A stretch of DNA of 64,000 bases from Lithodes maja (taxonomy: Eukaryota > Arthropoda > Malacostraca > Decapoda > Lithodidae): contig JBAKBP010000705.1 of assembly GCA_037953745.1 (NCBI GenBank), positions 186,001-250,000 on the forward strand, in the 5' to 3' direction. How positions within the stretch are numbered: position 1 is the first letter of the stretch; the number at the start of each line of letters is the position of its first letter. Both the position numbers and the translations under genes were made by a program. The notes under the pieces were generated by a model. The model was given only the letters and a program-made list of their open reading frames with translations, did no database searches and was not told where the DNA came from. Shown here in pieces: positions 9,594 through 19,982 of the stretch.

Positions 9594-12500
9594 ATGAACA
9601 GCAATTGTATAACCAGCACTATGTCTAATGACTCATCATTTACGGGGGAGGATAACACGGTACAGCCTAGTGACCAGCAAGTACAACAGATATTTAGGGA
9701 GGGGAGTGTTATAAGTGGAGAGAGGGATGTCCGGGCATTTTTGCAGACACCTTTGACCGAACAGCGCCTGCAGGCTATTGATTGTTACGGTCTTCGCTGT
9801 TTAGCCACGGTTTTGGGGCGGGACTGTCCTGACAGTTGGCCCAAGAAGAATTTGGTGGCATGTTTGTTGGGTGATGGCGATGGGGCGGTGGGTGGAGTGG
9901 GGTCTTGGGGGGTTCCCTCCAAGCCTCCATTCCACTCTACCCCTGAGCTGGGCCCTCAGCCAGCGATTCTTAGCACGATGCAGCAGGAGGGTTCTCAATG
10001 GCAAGCTGGCTTACCCGTAAACACGTCTCGGTGTGGATCCCCCATTTTGTGCTCTCCCCCCCCAGGCCTGTCTCCTGAGATGTTATTTCAGCTAGAACTA
10101 GCTAAGCTTAAGTTGCAAGAGAGTCAACAGGCTAGTATAGAACGGATTAAGCTGCAGGAGACTCAGATACAACAGGCTAGTATAGAACGGATTAAGCTGC
10201 AGGAGACTCAGATACAACAGGCTAGTATAGAACGCATAGAGGTTGCTAGAATCCAAGCCAATCAGGATGCAACCAGGTACCAGGCTGAAATGGATGTCGA
10301 GAAGTCTAGAGTAGAGACCACGGGGCGTCATCTCGGTGGTGGGCACCGGGTTACAGACTCACTTTCGCATTTAATTAAGTTAGTACCCGCATTTGATGAG
10401 ACAGCAGTGACTGAGTTTTTTGCTCGTTTCGAAAAGAAGTGTCGTGAGTATGACTGGCCGGAGGTCAAATGGGCAGCATTAGTTTCATCACGTCTAGTGG
10501 GTAAGGGGTTGAAAGCCTACGATGCACTGTCACTGGACGAGAGTGTCGTGTATGGACTGGTGAAGGAGGCTGTGCTCCGGGCCTACGAACTGCAACCCGA
10601 AACTTATAGATTGAAGTTCCGTGGCGTGAATAAGAAGAGCGACGTCAGTTTTATGGAGCACGCACGGGACTTAACAGATGCATGTAATAACTGGTTTCGG
10701 TCCGAGCACGCAGAGTCGGCTGAGGAAATTTAGCAACTTTTCTATCTGGAACAGTTTTACAAATGTACTGGAACCGATCTAACGCTGAACATTAAGGAAA
10801 AATGTCCCAAGACAGTAGAGGAGGCTGCCAAGATGGCAGACTTCAGATTATCATTGATTCGTGGTTGCGGTGCCGCTCAGAGGGCTGAGTCAGGGCAGAA
10901 GGGGCGCTATACCCCACCCACCAGAGTTTTCGATAATAACAAATCCTATGACACACATAACCACACTAAATGCATTGCACCTAATAACACCTACAAACAC
11001 AAGCCTCTCCCGTTTACTAAAGGTCAGGCCCCTTCTTCGCCCGCACAAGGGAAGAAGCCCATTGGGGATGTGAAATGTTACAAATGTCAGAAGCTAGGCC
11101 ATTATTCACGTGAGTGCCCTAGTAACACTCCCGCTAAGCCGGTGTCATTGGTTCACAGTATCGGTGTGTCTCTGAAGGCTGCAGCAACTGCCCGGGGTAG
11201 GTTGTCAGCAGCTGAGGCACACGCGGTAAAGAAGCGTACGGAAGGCTCGACACCTGTCCGGGACACTTTCTGTAACCATCGGGGACACGGGTTTGTGAGA
11301 TGGGGGAGTGAACTACGGAGGGTTGACTTGCTGAGGGATACGGGGGCTTCGCAAACTTTGTTGAGGAACTTCACAGGGAAACCGATAAATGCGGCCAGAG
11401 TTGTTGTGGTGCAGGGTATAAATGCTACGAGGTCATACCCACTTGTGAGGTTGGAGTTGAGAGTGGGAGAGGTGTGCAGGGAGCTGGATGTAGGGATCGT
11501 TGAGTGTTTGCCAGTTGAGGGCGTCGACCTTCTTCTCGGCAACGACTTTGCGGTGCCCACTTCCGGGACTCCACCCTTAGTCGTTGCCGAGAGGGCGGCC
11601 GACGTGGATGGTGAGAATCGGGAATGGGTTGGGAGGTGCCAACAGGATGAGATGGCCTGTGTGGTAACCCGATCTCGCTCTGCGGCTCCTGCACAGCCTA
11701 GCACTCAACCTCGGGGACAGTGGAGGAAGGATCAGGAGAAGGTTGCTAAGGGCAGGAAAAGGGACATTGATTCTGCTGCACTTCTCGGTGATTCGGTACT
11801 TGGACCTATAATAAACACGGGAGTTGATTCTGGCCCAGATATGGTGTGTAACAAGGCAGAGTTGGGTAAGACTTCGCGTGAGGCAAGAGCTGTAGCGAGA
11901 GCCACTAAGGCAGTAGAGCCTACTAGCCGGGGTAATGTCTTATTACAAAACCATCTTGATGCATTGACGCCCAGGGACATTAGTGAGCAGCAGCTGCAAG
12001 ACGCTAGCCTAGCTCGTTATAGCAATGGTGCCATAGAGTTGGAGGAAGATGGGGATGCGAAGCCGGGAGATTTCTTTAGGCTCAACAGGATATTGTACCG
12101 CAGATTTCTAGACCCCAAATCGAAGTCGGAGGGCGGTGCGAGGGTAGTAGACCAGGTGGTTGTTCCAAATAAGTATAGAGAGTCCTTATTGTGTCTGGCG
12201 CATGATGTGCCGGTGGCGGGTCATTTGGGGGTAACAAAAACATTGGCGGCATTGGCCAGGTTTTTCTGGTGGCCTGGGGTCAAGGCTGATGTCTGTGCAT
12301 GGGTGGCTGGGTGTGCGACCTGCCAGACAACGGGGAAGCCTAACCAGACCATCCCGAAGGCACCTTTGTTTCCCATACCTGTCACCGGGCCTCCGTTCAG
12401 CAAAGTTGTAGTAGATTTGGTTGGCCCTTTCCCGCCTACTAGTAGTGGCAATAAATTCCTGTTGACAATCATGGATGTGGCTACGAGATACCCGGACGCA

Positions 12501-14777
12501 TACCCCATGAGAAACGGCTCGGCAAAGGCAGTTGTTAAAAACTTATTATTGTTCTGTTCCCGTTATGGATTTCCACGTGAGGTGCAGTCAGACCAGGGGA
12601 GCAATTTTACATCCAAATTGTTCAAGCAAACCCTTCAGTTGCACGGTATATGTTCTGTAGTGTCGTCAGCCTACCATCCCGAGAGTCAGGGAGTCTTGGA
12701 GCGGTGGCACTCGACCCTGAAGAGTATGCTACGCTGTTACTGTGCAGAACATGACACTGATTGGGATTTGGGTCTGCCGTATGTTCTGTTCGCTGCACGT
12801 GAAGTCCCAGGAGAGAGCCTGGGGTTCAGTCCAAATCAACTAGTCTTTGGCCATAATGTGAGAGGACCTTTAAGTATGGTGAAAGAGATCTGGGAGGGCG
12901 AAGAGAAGCCGGGGTCTGTACTTAAATATATCCTTGAGAGCCGGGAGAGACTTATAGGTTGCATGGCAGCGGCAGGTAATAACTTGGTTAATGCACAGGC
13001 GGTCATGAAGCACCAGTATGACGCCAAGGTGAAGCTTCGGGAGTTTTCGGTGGGTCAGGAGGTAATGTTGCTTTTACCTTTGCCTGGACACCCCCTTTCT
13101 GCCAAGTTTATTGGGCCGTATGTGGTGGCTAAGAAACTGTCCGACCTTGATTATCTCGTTGCAACACCTGACCGTAGAAAAAAACATCAGTTATGTCATG
13201 TTAACCTCATGAAAGAGTATGTGAGACGCCCCTCAGAGCCTCTCACTGTCCCTGTGCTGGCCTGCAGCGGCCAGGGTGGAGAAGGAGGTGGGGACAGTCA
13301 TGCTGCTGAGGAGGATAGCTGGGACTGTGTCATTTCCGCGGAACAGTGGGCGGGGAATACTGAACAAGAGGCTAGGCAAGCTGTAAGTCACCTGCCTGAG
13401 CACCAGGGTGCTGCTGTCCTAGGCCTGTTCAGGTCATACCCCTCTGTTTTCGCCGAACACCCAGGTCTCACTACTCAGGTAACGCACGACGTGGACGTCG
13501 GTGATAATGTGCCCTTCAAGTCAGTGCCCTACCGTGTGCCCCCGGTAAAGTTGCCAGCTTTACGGGAGGAGTTAAAGTACATGGTTGAGAGAGGGATGAT
13601 CACTGAAGGTTATGTGAAGTGGACATCACCCGTCACGTTGCAGCCAAAACCTGACGGCAAGGTGCGGTTCTGCATAGATTTTCGTAGGCTAAATGGCTTG
13701 ACCACTACCAACCCTTACCCTTTGCCTCGAGTTGACGACAGCGTGGACAAGATAGGGAATGCAAAGTACCTTACTAAAATTGATCTTGTAAAAGGCTACT
13801 GGCAAGTACCCCTGTCGGACCGAGCTAAGCAAGTTTGTGGTTTTGTGGTAGATGGCAAGACCTACCAATGTAACGTAATGCCTTATGGGCTTAAGAACGC
13901 ACCTGCCACGTTTCAGAACCTGATGAACGATATTTGTGACGAAATCCCTAACTGCACGGTCTACCTTGATGACATGATAGTGTATGATGACAATTTTGAA
14001 AATCACCTAAGGCACTTAGAGACCCTGTTTGGGAAGTTGCACGATGCTGGGCTGGTGGTGAACCTGAGGAAGTGCGAGTTTGTAAAGGCTACTGTGCAGT
14101 ATCTTGGCTTCGTGGTCGGGTTAGGCCGGGTGTGCCCCCCCCTGAGCAAGATACAGGCTATCAATATGTTTCCCAGGCCCACCACTAAGCGCCAGGTCAT
14201 GCGGTTCCTAGGTATGATAGGCTATTATAGGCGCTTCATCCGGGGATACTCTACTGTCTTAGCACCGTTAACTGATCTACTGTCGAAGTCAGTGAAGTTC
14301 TGTTGGGCTGCGGAGTGTCAGAGGGCTTTCGACCTAGTCAAGCACCTGCTGTGTACACATCCGATTTTGAGAGCCCCAGACTTCTCCAGGAGTTTTCAGC
14401 TGGCGACTGATGCCAGCGGTGTGGGTGCCGGGGCAGTGTTACTGCAGACTGATTCCGAGGGCTTGGAACACCCAGTGAGCTTCTTTTCTCGCAAGTTTAA
14501 TTCGGCACAAAGGAATTACTCGACTATAGAGAAGGAGCTTCTTGCTATCGTTTTGTCGCTCAAACATTTCGAAGTTTATGTTCCAGCCTACGGCCCGGTA
14601 GTGACGATTTATACGGACCATCATCCCTTGAAATTCCTAAATCAGTTTCACAATCGGAATATGCGGTTGACCAGGTGGTCCCTAATGCTCCAAGAGTATA
14701 ATCTCAACATTCAGCATATTGCCGGGAGTGAGAACGTGATAGCAGATTGTCTATCAAGGGTTGATGATCCAGGATAG
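9594..14777 (+). pseudogene. Gmr1-like gag-pol polyprotein of element A (one stop codon)
   Basis: One frame of 1,728 codons including the final stop, broken only by TAG at 10731-10733, where element B has a Lys codon. An ATG at 9621 may be the true start because elements C and D begin at the equivalent Met. Domains in order, by residue: predicted coiled coil about 163-240; capsid about 257-420 with a SCAN-like C-terminal half; CCHC knuckle (CYKCQKLGHYSREC) about 495; aspartic protease with DTGA about 582; integrase zinc finger, then D941, D1000 and E1036, a D(35)E spacing; RT with YLDD at about 1457; RNase H with TDAS near 1606 and a C-terminus ending NVIADCLSRVDD. The RT motif reads YLDDM here and YLDDV in the post-gap copy and in B. 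It would supply capsid, protease, integration and reverse transcription. Confidence 0.9.
11534..11592 (+). promoter_or_regulatory. conserved hairpin inside protease coding sequence, element A
   Basis: The arms TCTCGGCAACGACT and AGTCGTTGCCGAGA are perfect 14-nt complements separated by 31 nt. Outside the arms, CGTCG and CGACG add a second short pairing. The same arms and loop length occur in B (21910-21968), C (33251-33309) and D (39233-39291). The arms encode part of LLGNDFA and LVVAE in the protease. An RNA role is inferred. Confidence 0.6.
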
Positions 14778-14951
14778 TCGTGCACGGTGTGTGGGTTGAG
14801 CAGGAGTAAAATTAGGCTATCATAACGCCGTCCAAAAAGATTATAAAACAATAAAATAAACGAGAATTTTTTTTTTTAGTTTTGTAAGTCTTTATTGTTG
14901 TAGCATGATGCATGCGATATTGTGTTTTATGTATAATTCACACTTCAGTTG
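14778..14951 (+). other. 3' untranslated stretch of element A before the gap
   Basis: AT-rich non-coding sequence with a run of T follows the pol stop. It matches the equivalent stretch after the gap (16914-17087) base for base apart from one C/A difference. It stops at the N run before reaching the polypurine tract. Confidence 0.8.
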
Positions 14952-15151
14952 NNNNNNNNNNNNNNNNNNNNNNNNNNNNNNNNNNNNNNNNNNNNNNNNN
15001 NNNNNNNNNNNNNNNNNNNNNNNNNNNNNNNNNNNNNNNNNNNNNNNNNNNNNNNNNNNNNNNNNNNNNNNNNNNNNNNNNNNNNNNNNNNNNNNNNNNN
15101 NNNNNNNNNNNNNNNNNNNNNNNNNNNNNNNNNNNNNNNNNNNNNNNNNNN
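14952..15151. other. assembly gap, exactly 200 N
   Basis: A run of 200 N of round length indicates a scaffold join of unknown true size. The flanks are overlapping copies of the same sequence, so the real gap is probably zero or negative. Reading frames that cross the N run are meaningless. Confidence 0.98.
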
Positions 15152-16913
15152 GTATGACGCCAAGGTGAAGCTTCGGGAGTTTTCGGTGGGTCAGGAGGTA
15201 ATGTTGCTTTTACCTTTGCCTGGACACCCCCTTTCTGCCAAGTTTATTGGGCCGTATGTGGTGGCTAAGAAACTGTCCGACCTTGATTATCTCGTTGCAA
15301 CACCTGACCGTAGAAAAAAACATCAGTTATGTCATGTTAACCTCATGAAAGAGTATGTGAGACGCCCCTCAGAGCCTCTCACTGTCCCTGTGCTGGCCTG
15401 CAGCGGCCAGGGTGGAGAAGGAGGTGGGGACAGTCATGCTGCTGAGGAGGATAGCTGGGACTGTGTCATTTCCGCGGAACAGTGGGCGGGGAATACTGAA
15501 CAAGAGGCTAGGCAAGCTGTAAGTCACCTGCCTGAGCACCAGGGTGCTGCTGTCCTAGGCCTGTTCAGGTCATACCCCTCTGTTTTCGCCGAACACCCAG
15601 GTCTCACTACTCAGGTAACGCACGACGTGGACGTCGGTGATAATGTGCCCTTCAAGTCAGTGCCCTACCGTGTGCCCCCGGTAAAGTTGCCAGCTTTACG
15701 GGAGGAGTTAAAGTACATGGTTGAGAGAGGGATGATCACTGAAGGTTATGTGAAGTGGACATCACCCGTCACGTTGCAGCCAAAACCTGACGGCAAGGTG
15801 CGGTTCTGCATAGATTTTCGTAGGCTAAATGGCTTGACCACTACCAACCCTTACCCTTTGCCTCGAGTTGACGACAGCGTGGACAAGATAGGGAATGCAA
15901 AGTACCTTACTAAAATTGATCTTGTAAAAGGCTACTGGCAAGTACCCCTATCGGACCGAGCTAAGCAAGTTTGTGGTTTTGTGGTAGATGGCAAGACCTA
16001 CCAATGTAACGTAATGCCTTATGGGCTTAAGAACGCACCTGCCACGTTTCAGAACCTGATGAACGATATTTGTGACGAAATCCCTAACTGCACGGTCTAC
16101 CTTGATGACGTGATAGTGTATGATGACAATTTTGAAAATCACCTAAGGCACTTAGAGACCCTGTTTGGGAAGTTGCACGATGCTGGGCTGGTGGTGAACC
16201 TGAGGAAGTGCGAGTTTGTAAAGGCTACTGTGCAGTATCTTGGCTTCGTGGTCGGGTTAGGCCGGGTGTGCCCCCCCCTGAGCAAGATACAGGCTATCAA
16301 TATGTTTCCCAGGCCCACCACTAAGCGCCAGGTCATGCGGTTCCTAGGTATGATAGGCTATTATAGGCGCTTCATCCGGGGATACTCTACTGTCTTAGCA
16401 CCGTTAACTGATCTACTGTCGAAGTCAGTGAAGTTCTGTTGGGCTGCGGAGTGTCAGAGGGCTTTCGACCTAGTCAAGCACCTGCTGTGTACACATCCGA
16501 TTTTGAGAGCCCCAGACTTCTCCAGGAGTTTTCAGCTGGCGACTGATGCCAGCGGTGTGGGTGCCGGGGCAGTGTTACTGCAGACTGATTCCGAGGGCTT
16601 GGAACACCCAGTGAGCTTCTTTTCTCGCAAGTTTAATTCGGCACAAAGGAATTACTCGACTATAGAGAAGGAGCTTCTTGCTATCGTTTTGTCGCTCAAA
16701 CATTTCGAAGTTTATGTTCCAGCCTACGGCCCGGTAGTGACGATTTATACGGACCATCATCCCTTGAAATTCCTAAATCAGTTTCACAATCGGAATATGC
16801 GGTTGACCAGGTGGTCCCTAATGCTCCAAGAGTATAATCTCAACATTCAGCATATTGCCGGGAGTGAGAACGTGATAGCAGATTGTCTATCAAGGGTTGA
16901 TGATCCAGGATAG
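15152..16913 (+). pseudogene. repeat of element A pol 3' part (integrase C-terminus to RNase H)
   Basis: This is an open frame covering the end of integrase, RT (YLDDV) and RNase H. It equals 13016-14777 at a constant offset of 2,136 bases, with two substitutions in this part (13814 G to 15950 A, 13974 A to 16110 G) and no indel. The lack of indels and the start exactly at the gap point to an unmerged contig or haplotype overlap. A real tandem partial duplication cannot be excluded from sequence alone. Confidence 0.85.
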
Positions 16914-17179
16914 TCGTGCACGGTGTGTGGGTTGAGCAGGAGTAAAATTAGGCTATCATAACGCCGTCAAAAAAGATTATAAAACAATAAAATAAACGAG
17001 AATTTTTTTTTTTAGTTTTGTAAGTCTTTATTGTTGTAGCATGATGCATGCGATATTGTGTTTTATGTATAATTCACACTTCAGTTGTTGTGCACCTTTT
17101 GCAATTAGTGGCAGCTAAGGGTAGCAGGTCGGTTGGTTGCCTGTCAGATTTTGATAATGCTTCTAAGGTCGATTATCTA

Positions 17180-17194
17180 AAATCTTGGGGGGGC
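17180..17194 (+). promoter_or_regulatory. polypurine tract of element A
   Basis: A run of seven G after AAATCTT lies directly before the 3' LTR, with one C between them. The same arrangement precedes the LTR at 25442, so this is the likely plus-strand primer site. Confidence 0.65.
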
Positions 17195-19013
17195 TGTGAC
17201 GCACCCAGTGCGTGGCAACTTAACCTGATTGTACTCCTTGGTACTCCACTGTGCCGCCGCGGTGCGGTGCCGCTGTGCCGCTGTGCCGTGCTGGCTGCTT
17301 ATATTGAGTGTGACAACGTATAACTATGTTCTTTGTATCTCTGCAAAGGTCTCGTCATGTGCTAACCAGTGGTGGGTTTTGTTTTAAGCCATGTCGAGAC
17401 CTTCCATTTAATATGTAGTATCAATAGAGAAGTTGATAGATAAGACAATAGGAATTCAGAGAGAGAGAGTGAGTTAGACTTCAGAGCGAGAGGGTAGCAA
17501 TGCGCCACGCTGCCGGGGGGGTGGTTGCCAGACGTATGGACCGGTTGGCAGCCCTGCGCTTATAGCTAGGTGCGACAGGGTTGGTAGTCCATTGCCGCCT
17601 GCCTATGCTGCCTGGGCTGCCCATGTTGTCGTGCTGCACATTGCCTGGAGGCTCGCTGTGTGTTCCATGATCAGGTTGCCTAGAACCTTTGAGATTCTAA
17701 CATCCCTTGCCCTCTCTCCCAATTTCTCACGGTTGCACTCTTTCTCTCTGACGACATTACTCTCATTTCATTCTTCTCTCTATTTAAATGCATACCCTTC
17801 CCTTGAGGTCCTAAAGGAGTTTCAGCACTCACCTCTCGTATTACTCTTAGGACAAGCATATATTTACATGTATTAGATTTAAGGGGTTAATGTGAACAGC
17901 GATCTTCTTGATGAGGATAGTTGGTGAACGTTCTACATGTTCACGAGTTATATGCCCAGCTCATCATCCAATTTGTGACTAGACTAGTGCCATGTGTAAG
18001 AGCCCGACCATGCCCAGGAGTTGTCTGTAGAGGGGCGAGGACTTAGCCTTGATTTGCCTACCGAGCCAGGAGCGAGTGCAGTACCAGAGACTACAGCTCG
18101 CTCGTAGTGCCGGTATAGTAGAGTAACGTAATTTATCTGTCCTTGTGTTCTCTGCAGTCTTTTCCTGGGTTCTCGCTTTCGGTGCTGGGACTCGTTGTTC
18201 CTGTGACTTGGCCTGCTAGCTAGAACACATGGGGATGATGAGTGGGTTATATCTTTATTTTACTATGCATTGCAGCTCTCTTTAAGTTTATGTATGTAAC
18301 ACTTTACAATACACATTACTCACACACAAGACAACACTATTAATACTTTCATGTATCAATTACCTGCACTGTCGTTTTGCTGCTGTTTCCGGAGTTCTAT
18401 TGCGTAGGGCGCATACGGACTCAGAGGGGAGACAGAGTGAGAGAAGCGAAGTAGCCTATGCGGTAGTAGGCTACCGGCGCAGTACTGTTGCCTGCAACCT
18501 TTTAGTTATTCCAAGTATAGATTCATTATTATAATAAGTGACTACTATTTATGTTCCTTCCATGTGTATTATTAGGTATCTACTGGATCATGAACATCTT
18601 GTATGCTACATGCTAGTGCATGTTAGTAGGGGACAGTTATTCTAGTGCACGCGCTTTCAAGTAGGCGTGTACATTTGTCATTTAGCATTTCACTGTCATA
18701 CCTTTAGCCTGCTTCTATTCTACATTATTAGAGGCTTAATATTAACGTAGTTTCTTGAGTATTGCATTTCTTTAGTCATAACGTAACCTATAAATGTCTG
18801 AGGGAGTTTAGCCTCATAGCCTACCCCTGTTGTACACTTTCGCCGAGTTAAGGTACCTCGTTACCATAGACGATAACTCTGTAGGGCGTTGGTGCTTTTG
18901 TTGTCTGGAGCATATAGTATTTGGGACTGGAATCGAGCGTGTCGTTGTCACATAAGCCATTTCTGTCCTACGATCAAGAATCCCGAATATGTATTGCCGA
19001 TCCAGCCGTAACA
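17195..19013 (+). repeat. 3' LTR of element A (LTR family 1)
   Basis: It runs from TGTGACGCACC to GCCGTAACA and matches the LTR at 7534. Near its start it carries a GC-rich expansion of CCGCTGTG-like units that differs from the other two copies. It is followed not by flanking DNA or a primer site but by a second, 5'-truncated LTR. Confidence 0.87.
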
Positions 19014-19743
19014 AAGTATATGTATGTAACACTTTACAATACACATTACTCACACACAAGACAACACTATTAATACTTTCATGAATCAATTAACTGCACT
19101 GTCGTTTTGCTGCTGTGTCCGGAGTTCTGTTGCGTAGGGCGCATACGGACTCGGAGGGGAGACAGAGTGAGAGAAGCGAAGTAGCCTATGCGGTAGTAGG
19201 CTACCGGCGCAGTACTGTTGCCTGCAACCTTTTAGTTATTCCAAGTATAGATTCATTATTATAATAAGTGACTACTATTTATGTTCCTCCCATGTGTATT
19301 ATTAGGTATCTACTGGATCATGAACATCTTGTATGCTACATGCTAGTGCATGTTAGTAGGGGACAGTTAGTGCAGTGCACGCGCTTTCAAGTAGGCGTGT
19401 ACATTTGTCATTTAGCATTTCACTGTCATACCTTTAGCCTGCTTCTATTCTACATTATTAGAGGCTTAATATTAACGTAGTTTCTTGAGTATTGCATTTC
19501 TTTAGTAATAACGTAACCTATAAATGTCTGAGGGAGTTTAGCCTCATAGCCTACCCCTGTTGTACACTTTCGCCGAGTTAAGGTACCGAGTTACCGTAGA
19601 CGATAACTCTGTAGGGCGTTGGTGCTTTTGTTGTCTGGAGCATATAGTATTTGGGACTGGAATCGAGCGTGTCGTTGTCACTTAAGCCATTTCTGTCCTA
19701 CGATCAAGAATCCCGAATATGTATTGCCGATCCAGCCGTAACA
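19014..19743 (+). repeat. 5'-truncated LTR serving as the 5' LTR of element B
   Basis: It begins AAGTATATGTATGTAACAC, which corresponds to a point about 1.1 kb into the LTR, and continues to GCCGTAACA followed by AAATGGCGACC. The junction shows short AA microhomology between the internal leader after an LTR end and the LTR interior. This suggests recombination or template switching, not normal integration. Confidence 0.82.
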
Positions 19744-19982
19744 AAATGGCGACCTTGCACAAGATTCAGTAGTATCCTATCACATGTTTTTTGGAGAACT
19801 ATTCTATGCTACCTAGTAGAGCTGGCTAGAATTTTCTTGCATATTGGAGGAATTTTGATTGTGTCATTATTGTATTGGTGGACTTGCAGATTGTTTCGTT
19901 AGGTGTCTAGAGTAGAGTCATTCAAGCATCTTTAACATTTTGTGAGTCGAGACTGCAATTAGTAATAAGCACATTTTTTTTT

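Larger units (their letters stand above)
7534..19013 (+). mobile_element. Element A: Gmr1-like Ty3/Gypsy LTR retrotransposon
   Basis: Two LTRs of about 1.82 kb, both running TGTGACGC to CGTAACA, flank a leader, a single gag-pol frame and a polypurine tract. Integrase lies upstream of RT, the diagnostic order of Gmr1-like Gypsy elements. The total length of about 11.5 kb is inflated by 2,136 bases (200 N plus a 1,936-base repeated segment), so the true element is about 9.3 kb. A single nonsense codon is visible in gag-pol. There is no envelope-like frame between the pol stop and the 3' LTR. Base composition and codon use differ clearly from the AT-rich non-LTR elements nearby. Confidence 0.88.

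Noticed and set aside
11153..11704. 183-codon minus-strand frame repeated in B
   Set aside because: Antisense shadow of the protease region. It appears twice because A and B are near-identical copies.
14905..15168. open frames crossing the N run
   Set aside because: They consist of unknown codons and arise only because N does not create stops.
16914..17194. envelope gene that would make element A a retrovirus
   Set aside because: The space between the pol stop and the 3' LTR is under 300 bases, AT-rich and without signal peptide or membrane segment. The same holds for B and D.
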